The notes: generated by a model not told the origin, from the sequence alone. A stretch of 64,000 nucleotides of DNA from Thermoflexus sp. (GCF_034432235.1 NZ_DAOUCJ010000050.1:1-64000); one strand, 5' to 3'; numbered from the stretch's first letter, positions 41,393-50,865 are shown. Program-made: numbers and translations.

Positions 41393-43504
41393 ATGCGGCT
41401 GCCACGGGATTACTATCACGCGTTTCTGGGGAACGGGCATGACGGGGTGCTGATCGGTTACACCGGGGCGATGGTGCCGGACCGCCCGCCGAACGGCTGG
41501 CACCCCTATCTGGATCGCTGCCAGTGGTATAAGTCCGATCGCTACTATCCGGAGGACCGCCTGGTGGATGTCGTCCCTCCGCGCCACCCACCCTTCGCGG
41601 CGGCCTTGCCGAAGACGGGGAAGCCGTGGGCGGAGCTGGCTCCCCTGGGTTACACCGCTTACGAGGTGGAGGTGGAGGGCCAGGCCGGGCAGGTGCATGG
41701 ATTCACCCAGACCTTTATCCCGGAGGAGGGGACGGTTTACACGACGGTGGATTGGGGGGTGGCCCGGGCGGAGGTGACCACGTTCCTGTGTCCGGACCGT
41801 CCACTCCTGGTGATCCGCTACCGCTTCAACCGGCCGGTTCGCCTGCGGGTCCGGGCCGCGCCAGGCGTATGGCAGGAGGAAGGTCACGAGACGGATCCCT
41901 TCGATGCGCTGACCTTCCTGAATGGGCGTCCGGCGGCGTTCTACCGCCTGGGCCCCTATCAGGGCTTTATCGAAGTGGCGCTGGCGGAGGCCCAGTGCGG
42001 GGGTCGTGAGGGAAAGGTCTGGTGGCTGGAAGGGGAGGGGACCGCCTTCACCCACTACTTCGCCATCGTCGATGATTATGCGGGCCCTCTGGACACCGAG
42101 ATCATCCCCCGGGCCATGGCCGAGGGGCCGGAGGCGCTTCATGCGCGCACCCGAGCGTTCTGGCGGGACTATTTCGCCGCCTCGCGTTTTGAGCTCCCGG
42201 ATCCGGCCTTCGAGCGGGTCTACCGGACCAGCCGGTATTTGTTCAAGGCGATTCAGAACCCGATCTCGGGCGGGCTCCCGGTGGGCAACCTGCGGCTGAC
42301 CTGGTCTTCTCACTTGTTCTGGGATGCCTATTTCATCCACCGGGCGCTGCTGGAGGCCAACCATATCGCGGAGGGAGAGGCGGCCATCCGCTTCTTCCTG
42401 CGCACCCGGGAGGCGGCCGAGCGCCACGCCCGGGAGGATTTCAACGCCCCCGGCCTGAAATGGGACTGGGAGCTTACCCACCGGGGCGAGCCGGCCTATG
42501 GGATCTGGGTGCACCAGAAGGAGCAGGTCCATAACAACGCTGCCTACGCCAACATGCTCTTCCAGCTATACGCGTTCACCCGGGACCGCCGCCTCCTCGA
42601 GCGGGTTTTCCCGCTGCTGGAAGGGCTGGCGGTTTTCTTCCTGCACGCGGTCGTGGAGGAGACGCCGCGCGGCTTCGAGATCCGCCCGATGGTTGGGGTC
42701 GATGAGCGGCCGGTGCGGGTGCGCAACGAAGGGATCACCCTGGCGGGGACCATCCGGCTGCTGGAACGGTATGTCCAGGCCGCCCGCCTGCTGGGCCGGG
42801 CGGATGGGCTGATCGAGCGGAGCGCCCAAGCCGCCACCGGGCTTCGCCGCACCCTGGGCCGCCTCTACAACGGGCGTTATTTCCAGGCCTCGGAAGAGGA
42901 GGACCATCTCAACATGAGCAGCCTGGCCCCCATCTACCCGATGGAAGTGATCCCGCCAGAAGATCCGCGGGCGATCCGGACCGTTCGGGCTTACCGCGAG
43001 CGATATGCCGGACGCATGGTGGGCCATGGCAACAACGAGTGGGGGTTCCCATGGGCGGCTGCGGTGCTGGCCACCATCCAGGCATGGCAGGGGGATGGCG
43101 AAGGCGCATGGCAGACGTTGCAGGAGATCCGCCCCGCTTTCTCCATGCACGGGGGGATCGCGGAGACCGTGGACGACGAGGGGCGATGGAACATGCAGTA
43201 TTTTGGGACGGCTCATGGGGCCCTGTGCACCGCGCTGCACCACCTGGTGGTTCAGACCCGGGAGGACGGGATTCGGATCGCGACGAGCCTGCCGGCGACC
43301 TGGGAGAGGGGAGCCTGGGAGAACTGGCGGGCCCACGGTCTGCTCCTTTCCGGGGAATGGGATCGCCGGCGGAATCACCTCGAGGCCTCGCTGCGCAATC
43401 CGACCGGGGAGCCCATCGCCATACAGTTGCGGATCGGCCGGATGGACGGGGAGCTCACTGTCGCGCCGGGCGAGGCGCGACGGATCCAAACCTCTCTATT
43501 CTGA
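41393..43504 (+). CDS. (alpha/alpha)6-barrel glycoside hydrolase/phosphorylase, GH65-like
   Basis: 703 residues. A beta-sandwich N-terminal half (about 1-270) with VEGQAGQVHGFTQTFIPEEG precedes an (alpha/alpha)6 barrel: LTWSSHLFWDAYFIHRALLE, WELTHRGEPAYGIWVHQKEQ, NNAAYANMLFQLYAFTRD and NMQYFGTAHGA. This two-part layout is that of family GH65 (maltose, trehalose or kojibiose phosphorylases) and related clan members. Catalytic Glu is not certain; the HQKEQVHNNAAYA region is the candidate. No signal peptide, so it acts on sugar after import by the transporter encoded next. Confidence 0.72.
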   Translation: MRLPRDYYHAFLGNGHDGVLIGYTGAMVPDRPPNGWHPYLDRCQWYKSDRYYPEDRLVDVVPPRHPPFAAALPKTGKPWAELAPLGYTAYEVEVEGQAGQVHGFTQTFIPEEGTVYTTVDWGVARAEVTTFLCPDRPLLVIRYRFNRPVRLRVRAAPGVWQEEGHETDPFDALTFLNGRPAAFYRLGPYQGFIEVALAEAQCGGREGKVWWLEGEGTAFTHYFAIVDDYAGPLDTEIIPRAMAEGPEALHARTRAFWRDYFAASRFELPDPAFERVYRTSRYLFKAIQNPISGGLPVGNLRLTWSSHLFWDAYFIHRALLEANHIAEGEAAIRFFLRTREAAERHAREDFNAPGLKWDWELTHRGEPAYGIWVHQKEQVHNNAAYANMLFQLYAFTRDRRLLERVFPLLEGLAVFFLHAVVEETPRGFEIRPMVGVDERPVRVRNEGITLAGTIRLLERYVQAARLLGRADGLIERSAQAATGLRRTLGRLYNGRYFQASEEEDHLNMSSLAPIYPMEVIPPEDPRAIRTVRAYRERYAGRMVGHGNNEWGFPWAAAVLATIQAWQGDGEGAWQTLQEIRPAFSMHGGIAETVDDEGRWNMQYFGTAHGALCTALHHLVVQTREDGIRIATSLPATWERGAWENWRAHGLLLSGEWDRRRNHLEASLRNPTGEPIAIQLRIGRMDGELTVAPGEARRIQTSLF

Positions 43505-43516
43505 AAGGAGGCTGCC

Positions 43517-44821
43517 ATGAAAAGGTTCCTGCTCCTGCTCGCCGTTCTCGCTCTGGCTGTGACGGCCTGCGTGCCGGCGGCCACGCCCACCCCCGCGGTC
43601 ACCCGGGAGGTGGTGGTGACCCGGGTGGAGGTCACCAAGGAGGTGGAGAAGCCCAAGATCACGGTGCGGCTCTCCGGCTGGGCGGCCAACCCCCAGGAGA
43701 CGGCCCTGCTGGAATCTCTACTCTATCGCTGTTCCCTGAAGAACCCGGATGTCGTCGTCAAATACGAGCCGATCACTGGGGACTACTGGGCCAAGATCAA
43801 GACCCTGGTCGCCTCTAAGGAGGAACCGGACATCTACTATATGGACATCTTCCAGTTCCCCTTCTTCGTCTCCAAGGGCGTCCTGGTGCCCCTGGATGAC
43901 TATATGGCGAAGTCCGGCGTGAAGAAGGAGGACTTCATCAAGACCCTGATCGACGCCTTCACCGGGCCGGACGGCAAGGTCTACGGCATCCCCAAGGACT
44001 TCAACACCCTGGCCCTGTTCTACAACAAGGACCTCTTCGCCAAGGCGGGGATCCCGGAGCCGAACGAGAACTGGACGTGGGATGACCTGAAGAACGCTGC
44101 CCGCAAGCTTTCGGATCCGGCGAAGGGCATCTACGGCCTGGGCGTCCCGGCCGACCCTGGGCGCTTCCCGATCTTCGTTTTCCAGAACGGCGGGCGCATC
44201 ATGACCCCGGATTTCAAAGACACGCTGCTGGACAGCCCAGAGGTCATCGAGGCGGCGAAGTTCTACACCTCCTTCCGGGCGGAGAAGATCGGGGCGATCC
44301 CGTCCGATGTGGGGGTGGACTGGCAGGGGACGGCCTTCGGTCAGGGGAAGCTGGCGATGGTCTTTGAGGGCGGGTGGTTGATCCCCTACCTCCGGGAGCA
44401 GTTCCCGAACCTCAAGTGGGGCGCCACCTTCCCGCCGAAGGGCCCCAAGGGGCGCGGGAACCTGATCTTCACCGTGGCCTACGTGATCTCCAAGAACAGC
44501 AAGAACCCGGAGGCTGCCTGGAAGACCATCGAGTGCCTGACCAGCGAGGAGAGCCAGACGGTGGTGCTCTCCACCGGCTTCGCCCTGCCGTCTCGCGCCA
44601 AACTTACGGAGCATGAATACTTCAAGACCCACCCGGAATCCCTGGTCATCTTTAAGGGGGCGGAGTTCGGCACGCCCTTCATGTGGGGCCTGCGAGGCGA
44701 TGTGGTGAACGAGCAGATGGGCAAGGCCCTGGAGCGGATCTACCTGGAGGGCCAGGATGTGGGGGCCAGCTTCAAGCAGGCCGCCGAGGAGGTCCGCAAG
44801 GCCCTCAAGGAGCAACAGTAA
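43517..44821 (+). CDS. sugar ABC substrate-binding lipoprotein
   Basis: 434 residues; GGAGG precedes the ATG and the gene starts 12 bases after the glycosidase stop. Signal peptide with lipobox Cys18 (LAVTACVPA). The mature protein is a family 1 solute-binding protein: KITVRLSGWAANPQETALLE, DIYYMDIFQFPFFVSKGVLV, YGIPKDFNTLALFYNKDLF, LAMVFEGGWLIPYLREQFP. It delivers an oligosaccharide to the two permeases downstream. A long hairpin follows its stop. Confidence 0.93.
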   Translation: MKRFLLLLAVLALAVTACVPAATPTPAVTREVVVTRVEVTKEVEKPKITVRLSGWAANPQETALLESLLYRCSLKNPDVVVKYEPITGDYWAKIKTLVASKEEPDIYYMDIFQFPFFVSKGVLVPLDDYMAKSGVKKEDFIKTLIDAFTGPDGKVYGIPKDFNTLALFYNKDLFAKAGIPEPNENWTWDDLKNAARKLSDPAKGIYGLGVPADPGRFPIFVFQNGGRIMTPDFKDTLLDSPEVIEAAKFYTSFRAEKIGAIPSDVGVDWQGTAFGQGKLAMVFEGGWLIPYLREQFPNLKWGATFPPKGPKGRGNLIFTVAYVISKNSKNPEAAWKTIECLTSEESQTVVLSTGFALPSRAKLTEHEYFKTHPESLVIFKGAEFGTPFMWGLRGDVVNEQMGKALERIYLEGQDVGASFKQAAEEVRKALKEQQ

Positions 44822-44838
44822 GCCGCAAAGCGCATCCG

Positions 44839-44874
44839 GCGGGGTGGGCGGGTATGAGCTCCCGCCCACCCCGC
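44839..44874 (+). other. 14-bp intercistronic hairpin after the binding-protein gene
   Basis: GCGGGGTGGGCGGG (44839-44852) is exactly complementary to 44861-44874 across an eight-base loop TATGAGCT. There is no T-run. Such stems between a binding protein and its permeases stabilise the upstream message, so more binding protein than permease is made. Confidence 0.7.
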
Positions 44875-44895
44875 ATCATCCGAGGGGAGGACAGG

Positions 44896-45774
44896 ATGCC
44901 CCGGATCCGTCGCCGTCAGTTAGGGGAGTGGGTCGCCGCTTACGTCCTGCTCTCGCCCTATCTTTTCGTTTTCCTGGTTTTCAACGTCTTCGCCATCGCT
45001 TACGCCCTCTATCTCTCCTTCACCTACTTCGACTTGTTCAGCCCGCCCCGCTGGATCGGGCTGGGGAATTACCTCTATCTGCTCCGGGACGCCTTGTTCC
45101 TGCAGAAGGCGATCCCTAACACCTTAAAATACGTAGCGGTGGTGGTGCCGGTGCAGACGGTGATCAGCCTGCTTCTGGCCTTCGCCCTGGATCAAGAGAT
45201 CAAGTTCCGCCGTTTCTTCCGCACCCTCTTCTATGTCCCCTCGGTGACCTCCTCGGTGGTGATCAGCCTGATCTTCCTCTGGCTGTTCAAAAAGACGGGA
45301 GTGATCAACCAGATCCTGGGCCTCTCCATCGACTGGCTGAACAGCCCAACTTTCGCCCTGCCAACCATCATGATCGTGAACATCTGGGCCACTACGGGGA
45401 CCATGATGGTGATCTTCCTGGCGGGCCTCCAGGACATCCCGGTCACTTACTATGAGGCGGCGATGATCGATGGGGCGAACCGCTGGCAGATGCTCCGCCA
45501 CATCACCATCCCCCTGCTTCGCCCGGTGATTTTCTTCGTCGTCACCATGGGGGTCATCGGCTGCTTCCAGGTGTTCGACCAGATCTACGTGATGACGGCC
45601 GGGGGACCCCTGGATTCCACCACCACGATTGCTTACCTGATTTACAAGTGGGCCTTCCAGAGCACCACCCCCTTCATGGGGCGGGCCTCGGCCGTGGCCT
45701 TCGTGCTGGCCGGGATGATCCTGATCGTGACCGTGATCCAGCGCCGCCTGATCGAGCGCCCAGCGGAGGTGTAA
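44896..45774 (+). CDS. sugar ABC permease, CUT1 MalF-like
   Basis: 292 residues from the ATG at 44896 behind GAGGGGAGG; an earlier in-frame start would lie inside the binding-protein gene and through the hairpin. Six helices; coupling motif EAAMIDGANRWQMLRHITIP. AYVLLSPYLFVFLVFNVFAI is the first helix. Co-transcribed with the second permease, whose ATG starts two bases after the stop. Confidence 0.92.
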   Translation: MPRIRRRQLGEWVAAYVLLSPYLFVFLVFNVFAIAYALYLSFTYFDLFSPPRWIGLGNYLYLLRDALFLQKAIPNTLKYVAVVVPVQTVISLLLAFALDQEIKFRRFFRTLFYVPSVTSSVVISLIFLWLFKKTGVINQILGLSIDWLNSPTFALPTIMIVNIWATTGTMMVIFLAGLQDIPVTYYEAAMIDGANRWQMLRHITIPLLRPVIFFVVTMGVIGCFQVFDQIYVMTAGGPLDSTTTIAYLIYKWAFQSTTPFMGRASAVAFVLAGMILIVTVIQRRLIERPAEV

Positions 45775-45775
45775 G

Positions 45776-46663
45776 ATGGCTGTGGAAGCGATGGCCCCCG
45801 CCAAGCCTGTCGTTCGCTATCGGGATGAGTTCGCATGGTGGGATCGGATCAAGAAGCCGATCTTCTACGGGGTCCTGATCGGATGGTCCGTCGTCGCTGC
45901 GACGCCTTTCTTCCTGACCGTGGTTTTCTCCCTCAAGCCCCTCACACACCTCTATGAGCCGCCATTCCTCCTGCCGATCCCTTTCACGCTGGAAAACTAC
46001 CTGAAGGTGGTCACCGAGTTCCGGCACCTTTTCCCCCGCTGGATGCTCAACAGCGCCTTCGTGGCCGGGCTGCTGGCGGTGGTCCGCACCCTCTTCTGTG
46101 CCATGGGGGGCTATGCCTTCGCCCGGCTCCGCTTCCCGGGGCGGGATCTCCTCTTCTGGGCCATGCTGGTCACGATGATGATCCCCGGCCAGGTCACATT
46201 GATCCCGAACTTTCTGATTATCCGTCAGATGAAGCTCCTGGACAGCCTGATGGCCCTGATCGTGCCGGGGATCGCCGGGGCCTTTGGGGTGTTCATGATG
46301 ACCCAGTTCTACAAGAACCTCCCCCGGGAGCTGGAGGAGGCGGCGATGATCGATGGGGCCGGATGGTTCACGATCTTCTTCCGCATCGTCCTGCCCATCA
46401 GCCGGCCGGCCCTGCTGACGCTGGCCCTATTCACCTTCCAGGGGGAGTGGAACGCCTTCATGTGGCCCCTGATCGTGCTCAACTCCCCGGAGAAATTCAC
46501 CCTGCCCCTGGGCCTGAGCTGGTTCAAAGGGGAATATTACACGGTTTACTCGGTGGTCCTCGCCGGGTCGATGTTCAACAGCGTGCCGATCCTGCTGCTC
46601 TTCTTCCTGTTCCAGGGCTATTTCACCCGGGGCATCGCCCTCACGGGGCTGCGGGAAGGGTAG
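45776..46663 (+). CDS. sugar ABC permease, CUT1 MalG-like
   Basis: 295 residues with GGAGGTGTAAG before the ATG. Six helices and the coupling motif EEAAMIDGAGWFTIFFRIVLP. NFLIIRQMKLLDSLMALIVPGIAG is typical of the family. No ATPase gene is in this cluster, so the transporter must borrow one, perhaps the MsmK-like subunits encoded at 31978-34175 or one elsewhere. Confidence 0.93.
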   Translation: MAVEAMAPAKPVVRYRDEFAWWDRIKKPIFYGVLIGWSVVAATPFFLTVVFSLKPLTHLYEPPFLLPIPFTLENYLKVVTEFRHLFPRWMLNSAFVAGLLAVVRTLFCAMGGYAFARLRFPGRDLLFWAMLVTMMIPGQVTLIPNFLIIRQMKLLDSLMALIVPGIAGAFGVFMMTQFYKNLPRELEEAAMIDGAGWFTIFFRIVLPISRPALLTLALFTFQGEWNAFMWPLIVLNSPEKFTLPLGLSWFKGEYYTVYSVVLAGSMFNSVPILLLFFLFQGYFTRGIALTGLREG

Positions 46664-46795
46664 GGATACCGGCGCTCACGGTTCGAGCAGGCAGAAGGCC
46701 ATTTCAGCAACGTAAACCTCGAACGTGTGGGGCTGTGGCGGAGCAGGCCGCATGGCGAACCTATCGTTCTCCTCTGAGTGGCAAGAAGCGAGCGC

Positions 46796-47025
46796 TCACA
46801 GCGGCACTCCCTCATCCTCGATTCGCTGGCGAAGCGACGGCGAGGCATCCTCCAGCCGCACCACATCGATGGGGAATTCGGGGTCCAGAGCCTGGAGCTG
46901 GCCGACCGCCCGGCACAGATCCCGCTCCGCCAGACCGACAACGGCCAGATCGATGTCCGAACGCTCATCCAGTGGATCGCGGACCAGGGAGCCGAAGGCC
47001 CAGACTTACGCACCAGTTTTCTCAC
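46796..47025 (-). pseudogene. frameshifted MNT-type nucleotidyltransferase
   Basis: On the minus strand a GTG at 47025 overlaps the stop of the MFS gene (GTGA) and reads MRKLVR, then the frame breaks near a CGTAAGTC; one base further the sequence continues VWAFGSLVRDPLDERSDIDL and AVVGLAERDLCRAVGQLQAL, ending EDASPSLRQRIEDEGVPL. FGS-x10-D-I-D is the catalytic motif of minimal nucleotidyltransferases, here intact. The 230-base length is one base short of a full frame. No HEPN partner follows. It is a broken module, or a sequencing error in a real gene. Confidence 0.65.
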
Positions 47026-48344
47026 CCTGAAAGAGCGAGCTCCGATGGATCTCCCTCCGAACCCGACGGCTTTTGCAGGTCTCCTTCTGAAAGGCAGGGG
47101 AGAACCTTCCAGCGATAGACGCCGATGGCCAGAGCTCGTCCGAATCCCGAGAGGGCAAACAACGGATAAAAGCCCCATCCGGCGGCGATCCATCCCCCCG
47201 TCGCGGCCCCCAGGGCTGCCGATATCCCGGAGACGAGATTGTAAAGGGCCGCATAGCGGGGCCGGGTTTCCGGAGGCGAGAAGGCGAGGAGAGTATTCAG
47301 GCTGCACAGCTCGAAGCCGGCCCACAGGAAGCCGGCCAGGGCGTTGATCGGGAGGACGTGCCACGGCGAGCGAGCCAGCAGCCATGCCCATGGGAGCAGA
47401 GGGATCCAGACACCTGCCCACAGCAACCCTCGAGGGGCACCGATGCGATCGCTCCAGCGCCCGAAGACCCACTGGCCGAGCAGGGCCGTTAGCGTCGACA
47501 CCATGGAGAGCAAGCCGACCGTGCGGGCATCTGCTCTCAGGTTCCGGACCAGGTGGACGTTGAAGAAAGGGCCGGCCAGGAAGACGGCGAAGTTCCATGT
47601 CCCGGCCATGGCCAGATAGCGAAGGAATGCTGGCTGTTGTCGGACCTCACGCCATGGAGGCAGTCGTTTGCCTCGCACCACGCCGGGGCCGATCTCCGGG
47701 ATGCTGGCGAACAGCATCCATCCGATCCCCCCTACCAGAAAAGCGATGGCGAAGGCGGCCTGATAACCCTGGACGCCGCCGAGGGCGGTGATCATGGCGC
47801 CGGCGGCTGCAACCCCGGCCAGGGCCGCCAGTCCGCTGCCGATATTCCGCCAGCCGAAATAGCGTCCTCGAATCTCCCGCGGCACCCAGTCGCCTGCCAG
47901 GCTGGTCCATGCCGGCAATCCCAATCCCCACAAGCCGACGCGCAATGCCCCTGTGAGGACGATCAGGCGGACCGCCGGAGGGCCGGAGAGAAAGAACGGC
48001 ATGAGAGCCCAGAGCAAGAGATTCGCGCGGGCGAGGCCTACGGACATCATCACCAGCGCCTTGCGATGGCCCCAGCGCTCGGCCAGGCGGGCCCCCGGGA
48101 TCAGGAGAGCCGCGTAGATCAGCTGGGCCAGGCCATTCAGCCAGCCGATCTCCCGCGGTCCAGCGCCCATGGTCAGGGCGAAGAGGGGCACGTAATCCAC
48201 CACAAACGCATCGGAGAGACGGGCCAGCACCCCATCCCACCAGAACCGGCGCAGGATGCGGGAACGGCCCGCCGCCGATTCCTGCCACCATGGCACGGCC
48301 ATAGAGATCGCCTGAAGGCTTCGGAAGACCGAACGGAAGGGCAT
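47022..48344 (-). CDS. major facilitator superfamily transporter
   Basis: 440 residues from the ATG at 48344 (AAGGAG nine bases upstream; a TTG six bases earlier also possible). About twelve hydrophobic helices in two halves. Loop 2-3 carries GARLAERWGHRKALVMMSVG, the MFS GxxxDRxGRR-like motif, and the second half GQWVFGRWSDRIGAPRGLL. Conserved VPREIRGRYFGWRNIGSGLA resembles sugar/drug MFS exporters. Substrate unknown. It is divergent from the GH31 glucosidase gene and may share its regulation. Confidence 0.87.
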   Translation of the reverse strand: MPFRSVFRSLQAISMAVPWWQESAAGRSRILRRFWWDGVLARLSDAFVVDYVPLFALTMGAGPREIGWLNGLAQLIYAALLIPGARLAERWGHRKALVMMSVGLARANLLLWALMPFFLSGPPAVRLIVLTGALRVGLWGLGLPAWTSLAGDWVPREIRGRYFGWRNIGSGLAALAGVAAAGAMITALGGVQGYQAAFAIAFLVGGIGWMLFASIPEIGPGVVRGKRLPPWREVRQQPAFLRYLAMAGTWNFAVFLAGPFFNVHLVRNLRADARTVGLLSMVSTLTALLGQWVFGRWSDRIGAPRGLLWAGVWIPLLPWAWLLARSPWHVLPINALAGFLWAGFELCSLNTLLAFSPPETRPRYAALYNLVSGISAALGAATGGWIAAGWGFYPLFALSGFGRALAIGVYRWKVLPCLSEGDLQKPSGSEGDPSELALSG

Positions 48345-48438
48345 GGACAAGCACTCCTTGATCCGATCATCGCCGAACTATTGTAAAAGCGACGGGGCGC
48401 TCTGCGAACCGTCCGTCTTCCGGTATCATGGGATCCGC

Positions 48439-50865
48439 ATGCGCGAGAAATCCAAAGGGAGCCCACGGCCGATGGATCTGCGGAAAGCCCTTCTGGCCCT
48501 CCGCTTCGTGGGTCTGCGCACCACCCTCCGGGCCGTGCGTGCGGCGCGGGAGCGAGATCGATGGGAAGGCAGAGTCCTGCCGGCTGTTCCCGCGGCCTGG
48601 CGGATGGTGAAGCCTCTGGAAACGATGGAACCGCTTCCGGACGGCGCCCGCTTCGCCGGGCCGGACGCCGAGCTGGAGATTCGCTTCCTGGCCCCCGACG
48701 TCGTCCGCCTCACCTGGACCCCCGGCGTCCTCCCGCTGCCTTACGCGGTGGTCCGGGAGCGCCTGACGGAGGCGTCGGTCTCCCACAAGAGGCACGCGGA
48801 AGGATGGTCCCTGGAGAGCGCGGCGATGCGCCTGGAGATTCGGGCCGACGGAGGGATCCACTTTCGGGATCCCTCGGGGACGATCTGGCGGGAGGAGGAG
48901 CCGCCGGCGCGCGCCGGGGAAGCGTGGCGCCATCGAGTCCGGCTCGGCCCGGAAGAGCGGATCTACGGCCTGGGCGAGCGGGCCACTCCCCTGAACCGGC
49001 GGGGTCGGATCTACCGCATGTGGAACCGCGATCCGGGCGGAAGCTACGGCCCCGGGGCGGATCCCCTTTATCTGAGCGTTCCCCTCTGGCTCAGCCTGGG
49101 CCCGGAGGGAAGCTACCTGGTCTTCTATGAGAACCCCTTTGAGGCGATCTTCGATCTGGGCGCGACCGAGCCGGATGTCGCCTGCCTGACGTTCGCGGGG
49201 GGAGCGCTGCGCTATTTCGTCTGCATGGGGCCTCCAGATCAGGCGTTGGCGCGTTATACCGCCCTCACCGGACGCCCTCCCATGCCGCCCCGCTGGGCGC
49301 TGGGCTTCCATCAGTCCCGCTGGAGCTACGAGAGCGCCGACGAAGTGCGGACGGTGGTTCAGGGGTTCCGGGACCACGATCTCCCGCTCCATGCGATCCA
49401 CCTGGACATCGATTACATGGACGGTTACCGGGTGTTCACCGTGGATCGCCGACGGTTCCCCGATCTCCCCGGATTGATCCGCGAGCTGGAAGGGCAGGGG
49501 GTCCGAACGGTGGTGATCCTGGATCCGGGGGTGAAAGTGGATCCGGGCTACTCCGTTTATCGGGAAGGGATGGCACACAGCCGGTTCTGCCGTTTGCCGG
49601 ACGGGAGCGTTTACCGCGGGCTGGTGTGGCCGGGCTGGTGCGTCTTCCCCGACTTCACCGATCCGGGAGTCCGGGAGTGGTGGGGAGATCAGTATCGATC
49701 CTTTGTGGAGATGGGCGTCGCGGGCTTCTGGCATGACATGAACGAACCCACGACCTTTGTCGCGTGGGGGGAACCCACATTCCCCCGTGGGGTGCGCCAC
49801 GCGATGGAGGGACGGGGAGGGGATCATCGGGAGGCGCATAATCTGTATGGCTTGCTGATGAACCGAGCGGCGTGGGAAGCATTACGACGGCTGCGCCCGG
49901 AGCGGCGTCCCTTTCTGCTCACCCGCTCGGGATGGGCGGGGATCCAGCGTTACGCGTGGAACTGGACGGGAGACACGGAGAGCACATGGGCGGCGCTGCG
50001 GCAGACGATCCCTACGGTCCTCGGACTGGGTCTCTCTGGCATCCCATATACGGGACCCGATATCGGGGGGTTCAGCGGGGCACCGACCGTGGAGCTCTTC
50101 GTCCGCTGGTTCCAGGCGGCGACGTTTATGCCCTTTTTCCGAAACCATGCGGCGAAGGGCACACCGCGGCGCGAGCCCTGGGTCTTCGGCGAGCCCGCCC
50201 TCTCCATCCTCCGGGAATTTCTCCGCCTGCGCGTCCGCCTGCTGCCGTATCTTTACACTCTGGCCTGGGAGGCGGCACAGACCGGGGCTCCGCTCGCGCG
50301 TCCGCTTTTCTGGCTGGATCCGAAAGATCCAGCCCTCTGGGAGATCGAGGATCTGTTTCTCCTGGGCTCCGCCCTGCTGGTGGCGCCGGTGATGGAGGAA
50401 GGGGCGCGTTCACGGGCGGTTTTTCTCCCTGCGGGGGAGTGGTATGACTTCTGGAGCGATCGGCGCTTCGCCGGCCCGGGGGTTGTGGAGGTAGAAGCCC
50501 CTCTGGAGCGCATCCCGGTCTTCGTCCGGGCAGGAAGCATCCTGCCGATGGCGGAGGACAGGCTCACCCTGCATCTGTATGGGCCGTCCGATGGGGAAGG
50601 GGAGGGCATCCTGTATCAGGACGCCGGGGACGGCTTCGGTCCCTATCGGGTGGATCGGTTCCACGGGCAGTGGGAAGAAGGCGTGCTGCGCATCCGCCGC
50701 ATATGGGAGGGGGATCTCCCGTGGCCCGAGGGGGGTCTTCGGCTTCGGATCCATGGGGTCGCTCCGGCCCGTGCCCACGCCGATGGGCGTCCTGTTCCGG
50801 TGGAGGGGCAAACGGTCATCGCCCCTCTCTTTGAGGAGCTGATCGTGGAGATCGACTCCGCATGA
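48439..50865 (+). CDS. GH31 family alpha-glucosidase/xylosidase
   Basis: 808 residues if the ATG at 48439 is used; 48472 (MDLRKALLALRF) is equally plausible, and an open frame further upstream lacks support. The family signature with nucleophile Asp433 is WHDMNEP; the acid/base Asp512 lies in TGDTEST. HLDIDYMDGYRVFTVDRRRF and GPDIGGFSGAPTVELFVRWF complete the barrel; the N-terminal beta-sandwich covers about 60-230 with YGLGERATPLNR. No signal peptide. It should release alpha-linked glucose or xylose from oligosaccharides inside the cell, in line with the sugar importer upstream. Confidence 0.92.
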   Translation: MREKSKGSPRPMDLRKALLALRFVGLRTTLRAVRAARERDRWEGRVLPAVPAAWRMVKPLETMEPLPDGARFAGPDAELEIRFLAPDVVRLTWTPGVLPLPYAVVRERLTEASVSHKRHAEGWSLESAAMRLEIRADGGIHFRDPSGTIWREEEPPARAGEAWRHRVRLGPEERIYGLGERATPLNRRGRIYRMWNRDPGGSYGPGADPLYLSVPLWLSLGPEGSYLVFYENPFEAIFDLGATEPDVACLTFAGGALRYFVCMGPPDQALARYTALTGRPPMPPRWALGFHQSRWSYESADEVRTVVQGFRDHDLPLHAIHLDIDYMDGYRVFTVDRRRFPDLPGLIRELEGQGVRTVVILDPGVKVDPGYSVYREGMAHSRFCRLPDGSVYRGLVWPGWCVFPDFTDPGVREWWGDQYRSFVEMGVAGFWHDMNEPTTFVAWGEPTFPRGVRHAMEGRGGDHREAHNLYGLLMNRAAWEALRRLRPERRPFLLTRSGWAGIQRYAWNWTGDTESTWAALRQTIPTVLGLGLSGIPYTGPDIGGFSGAPTVELFVRWFQAATFMPFFRNHAAKGTPRREPWVFGEPALSILREFLRLRVRLLPYLYTLAWEAAQTGAPLARPLFWLDPKDPALWEIEDLFLLGSALLVAPVMEEGARSRAVFLPAGEWYDFWSDRRFAGPGVVEVEAPLERIPVFVRAGSILPMAEDRLTLHLYGPSDGEGEGILYQDAGDGFGPYRVDRFHGQWEEGVLRIRRIWEGDLPWPEGGLRLRIHGVAPARAHADGRPVPVEGQTVIAPLFEELIVEIDSA

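Noticed and set aside
46618..47598. A 326-codon minus frame over the MFS gene end
   Set aside because: It is in another frame from the MFS protein, has no domain, and runs past the nucleotidyltransferase remnant in a wrong frame.
48343..48438. N-terminal extension of the GH31 glucosidase from 48343
   Set aside because: It begins within one base of the divergent MFS start and would contain the promoter; no ribosome-binding site supports it.
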